NCBI GenBank assembly: GCA_029953615.1
Contig: CP124529.1
Coordinates: 744,001-808,000, forward strand
Source: Pseudomonas putida
GTDB taxonomy: Bacteria; Pseudomonadota; Gammaproteobacteria; Pseudomonadales; Pseudomonadaceae
Length of the DNA: 64,000 bases
Direction: 5' to 3'
The notes below the pieces were generated by a model. It did no database searches and was not told the origin of the DNA. It saw only the letters and a program-made list of their open reading frames with translations. Within the stretch, counting starts at the first letter, position 1. Every line of letters begins with the position of its first letter. Made by a program: the position numbers and the translations under genes. Shown piece by piece: positions 8,637 through 17,028 of this stretch.

Positions 8637-8651
8637 TTCAATTTTATTGAA
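8637..8651. promoter_or_regulatory. LysR-type box between regulator and MFS gene
   Basis: Perfect dyad TTCAAT-TTT-ATTGAA, containing T-N11-A, in the divergent intergenic region. Confidence 0.55.
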
Positions 8652-8706
8652 AAACAAACCACCCTAACCTGCCACCCATCGCTTACATCCGCGCAGGAGA
8701 CTTGCC

Positions 8707-9879
8707 ATGTCGCCCCTCATTCAACTGCTGGCCAGCGCCGTGGCGCTGATGATGGCCATGGGCATCGGCCGTTTCGCCCTTACCCCGCAGCTGCCGCAAT
8801 TGATCGCCGAAGGCCAGTTCGACCTGACGGTCGCCGGGCTGGTGGCGGCGGCCAACTACCTGGGTTATTTCATCGGCGCCGTCGACGCCATGTTCGCCCG
8901 CTCACCGGGTCAGGTGCGCCTGCGCCTGCATGGCGGGCTTTGGCTGTGCGTGTTGCTGACCTTGGCCTCATGGGCCGCCGACGGGTTCTGGAGCCACCTG
9001 TTGCTGCGCTTCGGCACCGGCGTGGCCAGCGCCTGGGTGCTGGTGATGATCACCAGCCTCAGCCAGCAGGTGGCCAATGCCCTCAATCGCCAACGCTTGG
9101 GTGCCCTGGTGTTCGCCGGGCCAGGGCTGGGTATTGCGCTGACCGGCTTGCTGGCTCTGGTTGCGCATTTGTGGGGGTTGGGCTCGGCAGCACTGTGGCT
9201 GATCTATGCCGTGGCCGCGCTGGTGATGCTGCTGGCGGTCTGCCCCTGGTTGCCGCGCGCGCTGCAAGCTGCAACGGCGCCCTCCGCTGCAAGCCAAGGC
9301 CCGAGCCGCAGCGTCGGCATCGGCCGCCTGGGGCTGGTCTATGCGTTGTACGGAATCGGTTACATCCTGCCGGCCACCTTCCTGTCGCAGATGGCCAACC
9401 AGCAGTTCCGCGGGCAATGGCAGGCCGACCTGTTCTGGCCGGCGTTCGGCCTGGCGGCTGCGCTGGGGGTGCTGCTGGTGAGCCTGCGACGTGGCGGCCG
9501 CACCTCGACCTGGCTCACTGTCACCCTGTGGCTGCAGGGGCTGGGTGTGCTGGCCTGCCTGATGGGTGGGGGTGTCGGGCTGGCGTTGGGTGTGGTGCTG
9601 TGTGGCGGGCCGTTCCTGGCTTGCATGCAACTGGTGATGCAACGTTCGCGGGAGCTGGCACCGCATGCCACGCAGCGCAATGCCGGGCTGCTGACGGCCT
9701 GCTTTGCCCTGGGGCAGTTGAGCGGACCATTGCTGGCGGCGGTCAGCAGCCATTTCAGTGGCGGGCTGCAGCCGGCGCTGATGGTGGCGGCGGGTGGGTT
9801 GGTGGTGGCTGGCGGGTTGGTGCTGATGGCCGGCTCGGCACAGCAGGGCAGCGCCTGTCAGGCCAAGGCTGCATCCTGA
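8707..9879 (+). CDS. YbfB/YjiJ-family MFS transporter
   Basis: 390-aa inner-membrane protein with about 12 hydrophobic segments, of the YbfB/YjiJ branch of the major facilitator superfamily (opening MAMGIGRFALTPQLPQLIAEG is characteristic). Probably an exporter or importer of small molecules. Start ATG at 8707 follows AGGAGA. It is divergent from the LysR gene, which is the likely regulator. Substrate unknown. Confidence 0.85.
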   Translation: MSPLIQLLASAVALMMAMGIGRFALTPQLPQLIAEGQFDLTVAGLVAAANYLGYFIGAVDAMFARSPGQVRLRLHGGLWLCVLLTLASWAADGFWSHLLLRFGTGVASAWVLVMITSLSQQVANALNRQRLGALVFAGPGLGIALTGLLALVAHLWGLGSAALWLIYAVAALVMLLAVCPWLPRALQAATAPSAASQGPSRSVGIGRLGLVYALYGIGYILPATFLSQMANQQFRGQWQADLFWPAFGLAAALGVLLVSLRRGGRTSTWLTVTLWLQGLGVLACLMGGGVGLALGVVLCGGPFLACMQLVMQRSRELAPHATQRNAGLLTACFALGQLSGPLLAAVSSHFSGGLQPALMVAAGGLVVAGGLVLMAGSAQQGSACQAKAAS

Positions 9880-9889
9880 ATTGTGGTTG

Positions 9890-9999
9890 CCTGTGCTGGC
9901 CTCTTCGCGGGCTCGCCCGCTCCCACAGGGGCCGCACAATCTTCAAGACCTGTGCAGTACCTGTGGGAGCGGGCAAGCCCGCGAAAAGGCCAGTACAAG
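9890..9999. repeat. Inverted pair of P. putida REP elements
   Basis: Copies at 9890-9931 and 9959-9999 with core GCGGGCTCGCCCGCTCCCAC in opposite orientation, between convergent genes. Confidence 0.9.
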
Positions 10000-10006
10000 T
10001 TATCGA

Positions 10007-10933
10007 TCACCCCACGATCCGCCGCAACTGCTGCTTCACCCAAGGTTCGGCACTCACCAGGACCACCCCCAGCAGCACCATCAACGCGCCAACCACAAAG
10101 TTCAGGCTCAGCGGCTCATCCAGCAACAACACGCCAAAGGTCACCCCGAAAAGCGGGGTGATGAAGGAAAACACCGCCAGGTTCGACGCCAGATATTTGC
10201 GCAGCAACCAGAACCAGGTCAGGTAGCTGATGAAGGACACCACAATCCCTTGGAACAGCACGCTCCCCATCGCCAACGGTGTAAACACCACCGCGCCGAT
10301 CTGCCCGCTGAGCAAGGCAATCAGCAGCAGCCCGGCAAAGCCCACCGCCAGCTGATAGAACAGGGTCAGGGTCGCTGGCGCTTCCGACAGCCGCGAGCAA
10401 CGCACCACCACCGTGGTCGCGCCCCAGGCCAGCCCGGCGATCACGCCAAAGGCATCGCCCAGCAGGGTACGGCCATCCATGTGCTCGAACGACATACCGC
10501 CGGCAAACGCCATGGCAATGCCGCCGAAGGCCAGCAGAATCCCCAGCCATTGCAGCAGCCGCAGGCGTTCGCTGGGCAACCTGAAATGCAGGCCCAACGC
10601 GGTGAACACCGGCGCGGTATAGAGAAAAACCGACATGTGCGCCGCCGAGGTCAGCTTCAGCCCCTCGGCAATGAACAGGAATTCCACGCCGAACAGCCCG
10701 CCTGCCACCACGCCGGCGCGCCAGGTGCTACCCACCTGCTCCCAGCCACCCCGCCAGCACAGCATCAGGCCCACCAGCACGGCGGCGATGCCGTTGCGCA
10801 AGGCCGCCTGCATCACCGGCGCAATATCGATGGCGGCCGTCTTGATCAATACCTGCTGGCAACCCCAGATCAGGCACAGCCCCAGCATCACCTGGAAGGC
10901 AAAGGCATCGGGGTTCTTGCGGACCGCGCTCAT
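10007..10933 (-). CDS. EamA-family (DMT) transporter
   Basis: 308-aa inner-membrane protein with ten predicted helices arranged as two EamA repeats (second repeat from about residue 160); opens LGLCLIWGCQQVLIKTAAID and has the repeat-end motif GEPLS-type LLDEPLSLNF. Drug/metabolite superfamily members usually export amino acids, nucleosides or drugs. Start ATG at 10933 preceded by GAGG. Ends next to a REP pair, convergent with the MFS gene. Substrate not predictable. Confidence 0.85.
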   Translation of the reverse strand: MSAVRKNPDAFAFQVMLGLCLIWGCQQVLIKTAAIDIAPVMQAALRNGIAAVLVGLMLCWRGGWEQVGSTWRAGVVAGGLFGVEFLFIAEGLKLTSAAHMSVFLYTAPVFTALGLHFRLPSERLRLLQWLGILLAFGGIAMAFAGGMSFEHMDGRTLLGDAFGVIAGLAWGATTVVVRCSRLSEAPATLTLFYQLAVGFAGLLLIALLSGQIGAVVFTPLAMGSVLFQGIVVSFISYLTWFWLLRKYLASNLAVFSFITPLFGVTFGVLLLDEPLSLNFVVGALMVLLGVVLVSAEPWVKQQLRRIVG

Positions 10934-11039
10934 GGGCGGGCCTCTGCGGTGGTCATCGGCATGGGCGAAGGCTCGGCAGTGTTCATGAACTACCGATTAT
11001 CGGGTTTTCAGGGCCGCACTTGCCAGCCTCAAAACGACC

Positions 11040-11435
11040 TCAGGCGATCTGTGCCTTCGCCGACACCTGCTCGAAGGTGGTTTCGTCCAGCGCATCCTCC
11101 TGTTCATCCAGAACCTGGCGCGGGTGCTCGAAGCCGGGAATGCTGCTGTCGATCAGGCTCATCAGCCTCGAACCACGCTCGGTGAGCACAAAGTTCTCAC
11201 CATTGCCGCCATCCTCTTCGGGCCGGGTTTCGATGAAACCCCGCTCGAACAACAGCCTTTCGTATTCGCAGGCGCGGGTTTTCAGGTGGTCCAGGTCGCC
11301 CACCGGCTCACCTTTGGCGGCCAGTGCCGCAGCGTGCTGCTCGGCATAGGGGCGTGGCGTGAAGCTGCGACCGGCGCCGTTCTGCACCTCGTGCAGCAAG
11401 CGTTCGATCAGGTCCCAGTCGTAGGCGATGCTCAT
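11040..11435 (-). CDS. DUF2513-like conserved hypothetical protein
   Basis: 131-aa soluble acidic protein beginning MSIAYDWDLIERLLHEVQ, with an N-terminal region resembling the DUF2513/winged-helix proteins (YDWDLIERLL ... HLKTRACEYERLLFERGFIE ... FVLTERGSRLM). The pattern of an LTERG wing suggests a small DNA-binding protein, but this is inference. Start ATG at 11435 with AGGAG nine bases upstream; a longer frame from 11471 lacks one. Function unknown. Confidence 0.65.
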   Translation of the reverse strand: MSIAYDWDLIERLLHEVQNGAGRSFTPRPYAEQHAAALAAKGEPVGDLDHLKTRACEYERLLFERGFIETRPEEDGGNGENFVLTERGSRLMSLIDSSIPGFEHPRQVLDEQEDALDETTFEQVSAKAQIA

Positions 11436-11512
11436 GGCTACGGGCTCCTGCTGTGGACGGAAGGGGTACACAGGTTGGGACCTGTCGAGGTTGCCCGGCG
11501 TTCCGAAATATC

Positions 11513-11767
11513 TCAGCGCTGGCGTTGTTGCGCTTGCATGTACTGGCGCAGCAACTGATTGATCCGGGTCTGGTAGCCGCTACCCTGCTCTTTGAACCAG
11601 GCGAGCACATCGGAATCCAGGCGAATGGTCACCGTCTGCTTGGCTGGAACTCGCAGCTCGGCCTCGCGGAAGAAATTTTCATCCAGTTCAGGAATATCCG
11701 AGGTATCGATAGCCTGGTCGTCCTGTCGAGCCAGGCGGCTCCAGTCAGTTTTCGATGCTTTGGTCAT
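11513..11767 (-). CDS. brnA: BrnA-family antitoxin
   Basis: 84-aa antitoxin with an unstructured N-terminal part that should wrap the toxin and a C-terminal ribbon-helix-helix: KQTVTIRLDSDVLAWFKEQG followed by YQTRINQLLRQYM. It is the second gene of a two-gene operon and its start (ATG 11767) overlaps the brnT coding end by 23 bases, so translation is coupled. BrnA proteins dimerise and repress their own promoter with BrnT as co-repressor; a matching palindrome is upstream of brnT. Confidence 0.9.
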   Translation of the reverse strand: MTKASKTDWSRLARQDDQAIDTSDIPELDENFFREAELRVPAKQTVTIRLDSDVLAWFKEQGSGYQTRINQLLRQYMQAQQRQR

Positions 11768-12023
11768 AATGTTTGGCCTCCCATCTGGTGGCTTTGCGTG
11801 CAGAAATGATGCGAATGACATCACCCTGCCTTTCCGTGTACACGACGACGCCTATCAGACACTTCAGCCAGCCCAGGCAGACCCAGCGCTCCTCATCATT
11901 GTTCGGATTGTCATCAAAGCGAATCAACATCGGGTGATTGAACATATCCGGAACATCGCTGAAGTCGATGCCGTGCTTGCGGATGTTTATCTGGTTCTTG
12001 GCATCGTCCCATTCAAAGAACAT
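11745..12023 (-). CDS. brnT: BrnT-family ribonuclease toxin
   Basis: 92-aa RelE-fold toxin: FEWDDAKNQINIRKHGIDF at the N-terminus and RIISARKATRWEAKHYDQ at the C-terminus are the BrnT signatures (catalytic Lys/His/Arg/Glu set of Brucella BrnT). Start ATG at 12023 with GGAG six bases upstream. Toxin-first order, typical of brnTA. Expected effect is cleavage of RNA and growth arrest when free of BrnA. Length and key residues look intact. Confidence 0.92.
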   Translation of the reverse strand: MFFEWDDAKNQINIRKHGIDFSDVPDMFNHPMLIRFDDNPNNDEERWVCLGWLKCLIGVVVYTERQGDVIRIISARKATRWEAKHYDQSIEN

Positions 12024-12033
12024 GGGACGCTCC

Positions 12034-12053
12034 GTATTTACATCTGTACATAC
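12034..12053. promoter_or_regulatory. Palindromic operator of brnTA
   Basis: GTATTTACA-TC-TGTACATAC, 8 of 9 dyad positions matching, located 11 bases upstream of the brnT start. Expected site for BrnA autoregulation. Confidence 0.6.
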
Positions 12054-12251
12054 GATACCTCCTGATCCAGGCCAAGGCTAGGGGGCGATCGCACGACCTT
12101 CAATAGCCGCAGGAGGCTTTGGGAAATGGATTACAGCCTAGAGCGGAAACGGCCTAGCCAATCGGCTAGCAAGGCCCATCGGTCGAAGGCGCTGAACTAA
12201 CGGCCAGGCGCATGCCTCCACCGGGCATCACCACCGCCGGAGGTAGGAAGG

Positions 12252-12524
12252 ATGAAACTGCTACTGCCCATTGCCTGCGCCACTGCCTTGTTCTGCGCCC
12301 TGCCCGCCTGGGCCTGCACACCGGAAGAAGCGACGCAGAAGCGCGAAGAGCTGGCGGGGCTGGTCACCCAGTTGACCGAGCAGAACCCGCAGAAGGCCAA
12401 GGAGATCAATGATGAGCTTCAGGGGATGGAGCTGGGGACGGCGAGCAAGGACTTGCCCGACAAATGCCAATTGATCGACAAGCGGATCAAGGAGTTGAAA
12501 GAGGCGGAGAAAAAGGCTGAATAG
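12252..12524 (+). CDS. Small secreted protein of unknown function
   Basis: 90-aa protein with a clear Sec signal peptide (MKLLLPIACATALFCALPAWA, cleavage after AWA) and a mature part rich in Glu/Lys with high helix propensity; two cysteines remain in the mature chain (CTPEE and DKCQLID), possibly forming a periplasmic disulfide. Start ATG at 12252 follows GGAGG eight bases upstream. It stands alone between the brnTA promoter and a REP pair. Not recognised beyond being a conserved Pseudomonas-type periplasmic protein. Confidence 0.7.
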   Translation: MKLLLPIACATALFCALPAWACTPEEATQKREELAGLVTQLTEQNPQKAKEINDELQGMELGTASKDLPDKCQLIDKRIKELKEAEKKAE

Positions 12525-12530
12525 TTGTCG

Positions 12531-12635
12531 CCTGTGCTGGCCTCTTCGCGGGCACGCCCGCTCCCACAGGAACCCCACAGATTTCGAGGTCTGTGATATC
12601 CCTGTGGGAGCGGGCGAGCCCGCGAAGAAGCCAAC
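12531..12635. repeat. Inverted pair of P. putida REP elements
   Basis: Copies at 12531-12573 and 12600-12635, core GCGGGCACGCCCGCTCCCAC and its inverse, between convergent genes. Confidence 0.9.
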
Positions 12636-12649
12636 AGCGCTATCGAGCC

Positions 12650-13972
12650 TTACTCAGCAGCAGGCTTGCGCTTCTTCAGCGGCGCCAGGCCGTCAGCGCT
12701 GGCCAGCGGTGCGTTGGCCTTCGGTTTGGCGGTTGGCTTGCGCTTGGCGGCTGCCTTCTTGTCACCGGTCTTCTTCTCGACCTTTTTCTTCTTGCTGCCA
12801 GCCGCCTTGCCGGAGGCCTTCACCTTCTTCGGCCCGCTGTAGGTGCCCTTCACTTCCTTGATCACCCGGCGCTCGAACTGCTGCTTGAGGTAGCGCTCGA
12901 TGCTCGACATCAGGTTCCAGTCGTTGTGGGTGATCAGCGAGATCGCCAAGCCCTCGCCACCGGCACGGCCGGTACGGCCCACACGGTGCACGTACTCGTC
13001 ACCGCTGCGCGGCATGTCGAAGTTGATCACCAGGTCCAGGCCATCGATGTCCAGGCCACGGGCCGCCACGTCGGTGGCCACCAGCACCTTGGAGCTGCCC
13101 TGCTTGAAGCGGTCCAGGGCCAGCTTGCGGTCCTTCTGGTCCTTCTCGCCGTGCAGCACGAAGGCCTTCACATCCTTGGCCACCAGGTGGCCGTAGATGC
13201 GGTCGGCCAGGGCGCGGGTGTTGGTGAAGATGATCGCCTTGTCGAAGGTTTCGTTGGCCAGCAGCCACTGCACGATTTGCTCTTTGTGCTGGTCGTGGTC
13301 GGCGGTGATGATCTGCTGGCGGGTGCCTTCGGCCAGCTGCGAGACGCTGTTGAGCATCAGGTGCTCAGGGTCTTTAAGCACCTTGCCGATCATGTCGCGC
13401 AGGGCCGCACCACCAGTGGTGGCAGAGAACAGCAGGGTCTGCTGGCGGTTCTCGCACTCCTTGCACAGGCGCTCCATGTCTTCGGCGAAGCCCATGTCGA
13501 GCATGCGGTCGGCTTCGTCGAGGATCAGCACCTGCACGTGGGACAGGTCGAGGTTGCCGGCATTGAGCTGCTCGAGCAGGCGGCCCGGGGTGCCGATCAG
13601 CACGTCCGGTACCTTGCGCAGCATGGCGGCCTGTTCCTTGAAGTCTTCACCACCGGTGACCAGGCCCGACTTGATGTAGGTGAACTGCGAGAACAGCTGT
13701 ACCTGCTTGAGGGTCTGCTGGGCCAGTTCACGGGTCGGCAGCAGGATCAGCGCGCGGATCTCGACACGGCGTTCGCGCAGGTCGACCAGGCGGTTGAGCA
13801 ACGGCAGCACGAAGGCTGCGGTCTTGCCGCTGCCGGTCTGGGCGGTCACGCGCAGGTCACGCCCTTGCAGGGCCAGGGGGATGGCCGCGGCCTGCACCGG
13901 GGTTGGCTCGACAAAGTTAAGCTCGGCCACGGCTTTAAGCAGGCGTTCGTGCAGGGCGAATTGGGAGAACAC
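12650..13972 (-). CDS. DEAD-box ATP-dependent RNA helicase (RhlE-like)
   Basis: 440-aa RNA helicase with the full motif set: Q motif (FVEPTPVQ), I (AQTGSGKT), Ia (PTRELAQ), Ib (TPGRLL), II (DEAD), III (SAT), IV (IIFTNT), V (ATDVAARGLDI), VI (HRVGRTGRAG). The last 70 residues are a Lys/Ala-rich basic tail likely to bind RNA. GTG at 13972 after GAGG was chosen because it puts the Q-motif region at the usual distance from the start; longer starts are possible but overlap the divergent channel gene's promoter. Roles in this subfamily include ribosome assembly and mRNA turnover in the cold. Confidence 0.87.
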   Translation of the reverse strand: MFSQFALHERLLKAVAELNFVEPTPVQAAAIPLALQGRDLRVTAQTGSGKTAAFVLPLLNRLVDLRERRVEIRALILLPTRELAQQTLKQVQLFSQFTYIKSGLVTGGEDFKEQAAMLRKVPDVLIGTPGRLLEQLNAGNLDLSHVQVLILDEADRMLDMGFAEDMERLCKECENRQQTLLFSATTGGAALRDMIGKVLKDPEHLMLNSVSQLAEGTRQQIITADHDQHKEQIVQWLLANETFDKAIIFTNTRALADRIYGHLVAKDVKAFVLHGEKDQKDRKLALDRFKQGSSKVLVATDVAARGLDIDGLDLVINFDMPRSGDEYVHRVGRTGRAGGEGLAISLITHNDWNLMSSIERYLKQQFERRVIKEVKGTYSGPKKVKASGKAAGSKKKKVEKKTGDKKAAAKRKPTAKPKANAPLASADGLAPLKKRKPAAE

Positions 13973-14117
13973 GGAGGTAACCTCAGGCAAGTGCGGGAAA
14001 ATGTCAGTTGCATAGGGTAACGTTTTCTGCCGCCTTAGCCGAATTTCTTTTGGCAACTTTGTCGCCATCCGCGCTCTAATAGCGCTTCGTTTGGCAACAA
14101 AGACTGTACGCAAGCCC

Positions 14118-15419
14118 ATGGATATCCAACGAATCTGGCGTGACTCACTCGACCTGTGGGGCACCCTTGACCAACATCCGATGCTGCACGCAGCCATTGG
14201 CCTGGCGGTGCTGCTGCTGGTTTCTCTGGTCATCGGCCGCCTGGCACGCTTCCTGGTGCTGCATGGCGCCCGCCTGCTGGCCCGCCAGCCAGCGCTGAAG
14301 TGGCTGGACGACCTGCGCAACAACAAGGTGTTCCACCGCCTGGCGCAGACCACACCATCACTGGTGCTTCAGTTCGGCCTGAAGCTGGTACCCGAGCTGT
14401 CCGACACCGCCCAGCACTTCCTTGGCAATGTCGCCCTGGCCTTTACCCTGCTGTTCATGACCATGGCGCTGTCGTGCCTGCTGGATGCCCTGCTCGACAT
14501 CTATGCCCGCACCGAACACGCCCGCACCCGCTCGATCAAGGGCTACGTGCAGCTGGCCAAGATGATGCTGTGGATCTTCGCCTCCATCGTCATCGTCGCC
14601 ACCCTGATCGACCGCTCGCCCCTGTTGCTGCTTTCCGGTCTGGGTGCCATGTCGGCAGTGCTGCTGTTGGTGTACAAGGACACCTTGCTGTCGTTCGTCG
14701 CCAGCGTGCAGCTGACCAGCAACGACATGCTGCACGTGGGCGACTGGATCGAAATGCCCCAGGTGGGCGCCGATGGCGATGTGGTGGACATCACCCTGCA
14801 CACGGTGAAAGTGCAGAACTTCGACAAGACCATCGTCTCCATCCCCACCTGGCGCCTGATGAGCGAGTCGTTCCGCAACTATCGCGGCATGCAGCAGTCC
14901 GGTGGCCGGCGGATCAAGCGCAGCCTGTTCATCGATGCCGCCGGGGTGCGCTTTCTCACCCGCGAAGAAGAGCAGCGCCTGAGCCAGGTGCACTTGCTGG
15001 CCGACTACCTGGCCGGCAAGCGCCAGGAGCTGCAGCGCTGGAACGAGGCTATGGGACCGGTGGCCGAGCTGTCGGCCAACCGCCGCAAGCTGACCAATAT
15101 CGGCACCTTCCGCGCCTTTGCCCTGGCCTATCTGAAAAACCACCCCAACGTGCACCCGAACATGACCTGCATGGTGCGGCAGATGCAGACCACCGCCGAG
15201 GGCGTACCGCTGGAGATCTACTGCTTTACCACCACCACGGTGTGGGCGGATTACGAGCGGATTCAGGGGGATATCTTCGATTATCTGCTGGCGGTGTTGC
15301 CGGAGTTCGGGCTGAGTTTGTATCAGCAGCCGAGTGGCAATGACATGCGGGTAGGGTTGAGCGGGCGCGTAGCGCAAGAGCCTGTGCCGCGCCGGCTGGA
15401 AGACATGAGCGAGGCTTGA
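14118..15419 (+). CDS. MscS-family mechanosensitive ion channel (YbdG-like)
   Basis: 433-aa inner-membrane protein: about five hydrophobic helices in the first 200 residues, then the MscS beta domain (VGDWIEMPQVGADGDVVDITLHTVKVQNFDKTIVSIP). The pore-helix-like LLLLSGLGAMSAVLLLVYKD stretch precedes it. Total length and layout fit E. coli YbdG, a low-abundance channel in osmotic adaptation. Start ATG at 14118; an ATG at 14091 in frame has no better ribosome site. Divergent from the helicase gene, convergent with the permease gene. Confidence 0.85.
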   Translation: MDIQRIWRDSLDLWGTLDQHPMLHAAIGLAVLLLVSLVIGRLARFLVLHGARLLARQPALKWLDDLRNNKVFHRLAQTTPSLVLQFGLKLVPELSDTAQHFLGNVALAFTLLFMTMALSCLLDALLDIYARTEHARTRSIKGYVQLAKMMLWIFASIVIVATLIDRSPLLLLSGLGAMSAVLLLVYKDTLLSFVASVQLTSNDMLHVGDWIEMPQVGADGDVVDITLHTVKVQNFDKTIVSIPTWRLMSESFRNYRGMQQSGGRRIKRSLFIDAAGVRFLTREEEQRLSQVHLLADYLAGKRQELQRWNEAMGPVAELSANRRKLTNIGTFRAFALAYLKNHPNVHPNMTCMVRQMQTTAEGVPLEIYCFTTTTVWADYERIQGDIFDYLLAVLPEFGLSLYQQPSGNDMRVGLSGRVAQEPVPRRLEDMSEA

Positions 15420-15423
15420 GATT

Positions 15424-15560
15424 GCCGGGGCTGCTTCGCAGCCCATCGGCGCGGTTCGTCGCCACGACAAGCCAGCTCCCACAGGTACTGCACACGTCTC
15501 GAATTTTTGCGCGGTGCCTGTGGGAGCTGGCTTGCCGGCGATGGGCCGCAAGGCGGCCCC
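15424..15560. repeat. Inverted REP-like pair (GCTGGCTTGCCGGCGAT type)
   Basis: Same variant as at 1046-1186: left copy carries AAGCCAGCTCCCACAGG near 15468-15486, right copy CCTGTGGGAGCTGGCTTGCC at 15517-15536. The left copy has extra bases (CGGTTCGTCGCCACG) relative to the right. Between convergent genes. Confidence 0.8.
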
Positions 15561-15579
15561 TTTCCGTGTCAGGGCCGAG

Positions 15580-16956
15580 TCAGGGGTGCGCATTCAGGGT
15601 TGGCGAAAGCCGCTTGCTCTCACGCCCATGGACCATGCAATACAGCGCGCCAGCCAGGATCAACCCCATCGCCCAACTGATGTCCGCCCCCAGCCACTCG
15701 GCCACGAACCCCGTGTAGAACGACAGCTTCATGAACGGGATGGTACCGATGATCGACACGGCGTACACACTCAGGCTTCGACGATTGAAGCATCCATAAG
15801 GCCCCTTGGCGTCATACAGCGCCCCCACATCATAGTGGCCGCGGCACACCCAGTAGTAATCCACCAGGTTGATCGCGCTCCAGGGGATCAACAGGTACAA
15901 CTGGCCGATCAGGATGTCGGCAAAGAACGTATCGAAATTGTACTGGGTGGCGATGGCGATCACCGTTGCCGCTGCGGTCAGCCCAGCCATTACCAGGGCC
16001 TTGGCAGTGGCGGTCACGCGCCGGATGGTCTTGAAGGCGCCAAAGATCGTGACCGACGACATGTACGCGCTGTACAAGCACAGGACGTTGTACTGAATCA
16101 CCCCCAACGCAATCACTGCCAGCGCCAACGGCGCCCACGGGCCGAACAACGCGGCAATGGCCGTGGCCGGGTCATGCCCCAGGGCCGAGGGCAACTCCAC
16201 AGCTACCAGCGCGCCCAATGCCATCATGGCGAAGGAGCCCAGCGCACAACCGCAATAAGTGGCCCAGAACGTGGCGCGCGGGTTGACGTTGGCCGGGAGG
16301 TAGCGCGAGTAATCGGCCACATAGGGGCCATAGCCCAGCGTCCACGAGGCCGATTGGGCCACGATCAGGTTGAACGCGGTGAACGAAAAGCCGGTACTCA
16401 CCGCCGTCGTGGTTGCCATGTCGCCGGGGTGCAGCAGGATCAACACCAGGGCGCCAGCAAAAACCAGCGTGGACAACAGACTCATCCACGCGCCCAGGCG
16501 GTGGATCAGTTCGTAGCCGACAAAGCCGATGACAAAGGTCAGCAAGCCAACCACCACAATGGCCTGGTCATCGCTCATGGGCACCAGCGCCTGCAGGGCA
16601 TTGCGCATCAGCACACCGCTGGCGGCGAGGAACAGGACTGCGGCCGTGACCATCACCAGCAAAGGCAGCGCCGCCCCATGGACACCGAACTGCGCCCGGC
16701 TCTGGATCATCTGTGGCACGCCCAGGTGCGGCCCCTGGGCAGAGTGCGCGGCCATGAACACGGTGCCGATCAGGTTGCCGACCAACAGGGCCAGCAAGGT
16801 CCAGCCCAGGCTTAGCCCGGACGCCACGCCCAGGGTGCCGACCATCAGGGCGGTTATCTGAAAGTTGGAGCTGAACCAGATGGTGAACAATCGTTTCGGC
16901 GTGCCATAACGCTCAGCGTGTGGGACGAATTCGATACTTCGCGTTTCTAGCTTCAC
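15580..16956 (-). CDS. Purine-cytosine permease-like transporter (NCS1 family)
   Basis: 458-aa inner-membrane symporter with about 12 helices, related to cytosine permease CodB (early TIWFSSNFQITALMVGTLG; later NLIVAQSASWTLGYGPYVADYSRYLP). Substrates in the family are purines, pyrimidines, hydantoins or thiamine precursors; none can be chosen here. Start is GTG at 16956 with CGGGAG upstream, and this ribosome site forms part of an inverted repeat (16965-16991). No catabolic gene is adjacent; the next gene upstream is an EamA transporter on the same strand. Confidence 0.85.
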   Translation of the reverse strand: MKLETRSIEFVPHAERYGTPKRLFTIWFSSNFQITALMVGTLGVASGLSLGWTLLALLVGNLIGTVFMAAHSAQGPHLGVPQMIQSRAQFGVHGAALPLLVMVTAAVLFLAASGVLMRNALQALVPMSDDQAIVVVGLLTFVIGFVGYELIHRLGAWMSLLSTLVFAGALVLILLHPGDMATTTAVSTGFSFTAFNLIVAQSASWTLGYGPYVADYSRYLPANVNPRATFWATYCGCALGSFAMMALGALVAVELPSALGHDPATAIAALFGPWAPLALAVIALGVIQYNVLCLYSAYMSSVTIFGAFKTIRRVTATAKALVMAGLTAAATVIAIATQYNFDTFFADILIGQLYLLIPWSAINLVDYYWVCRGHYDVGALYDAKGPYGCFNRRSLSVYAVSIIGTIPFMKLSFYTGFVAEWLGADISWAMGLILAGALYCMVHGRESKRLSPTLNAHP

Positions 16957-16964
16957 GCCGGTCT

Positions 16965-16991
16965 CCCGATATTATTTTCATGATTATCGGG
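16965..16991 (-). promoter_or_regulatory. Hairpin overlapping the permease ribosome-binding site
   Basis: CCCGATA and TATCGGG pair across 13 bases in the mRNA leader; the 3' arm contains the GGG of the GGGAG Shine-Dalgarno. Could gate translation or be a dyad operator. Confidence 0.4.
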
Positions 16992-17028
16992 TAGGTACCG
17001 GCGGGATTTGGGTTCAGTAACGAACGCG

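Noticed and set aside
12593..14020. Long open frame on the plus strand opposite the DEAD-box helicase
   Set aside because: High-GC antisense shadow: it mirrors the helicase codons and has no recognisable domain. The same applies to the frames at 15514-16815, 29237-30532, 37000-38760 and 59003-60856.
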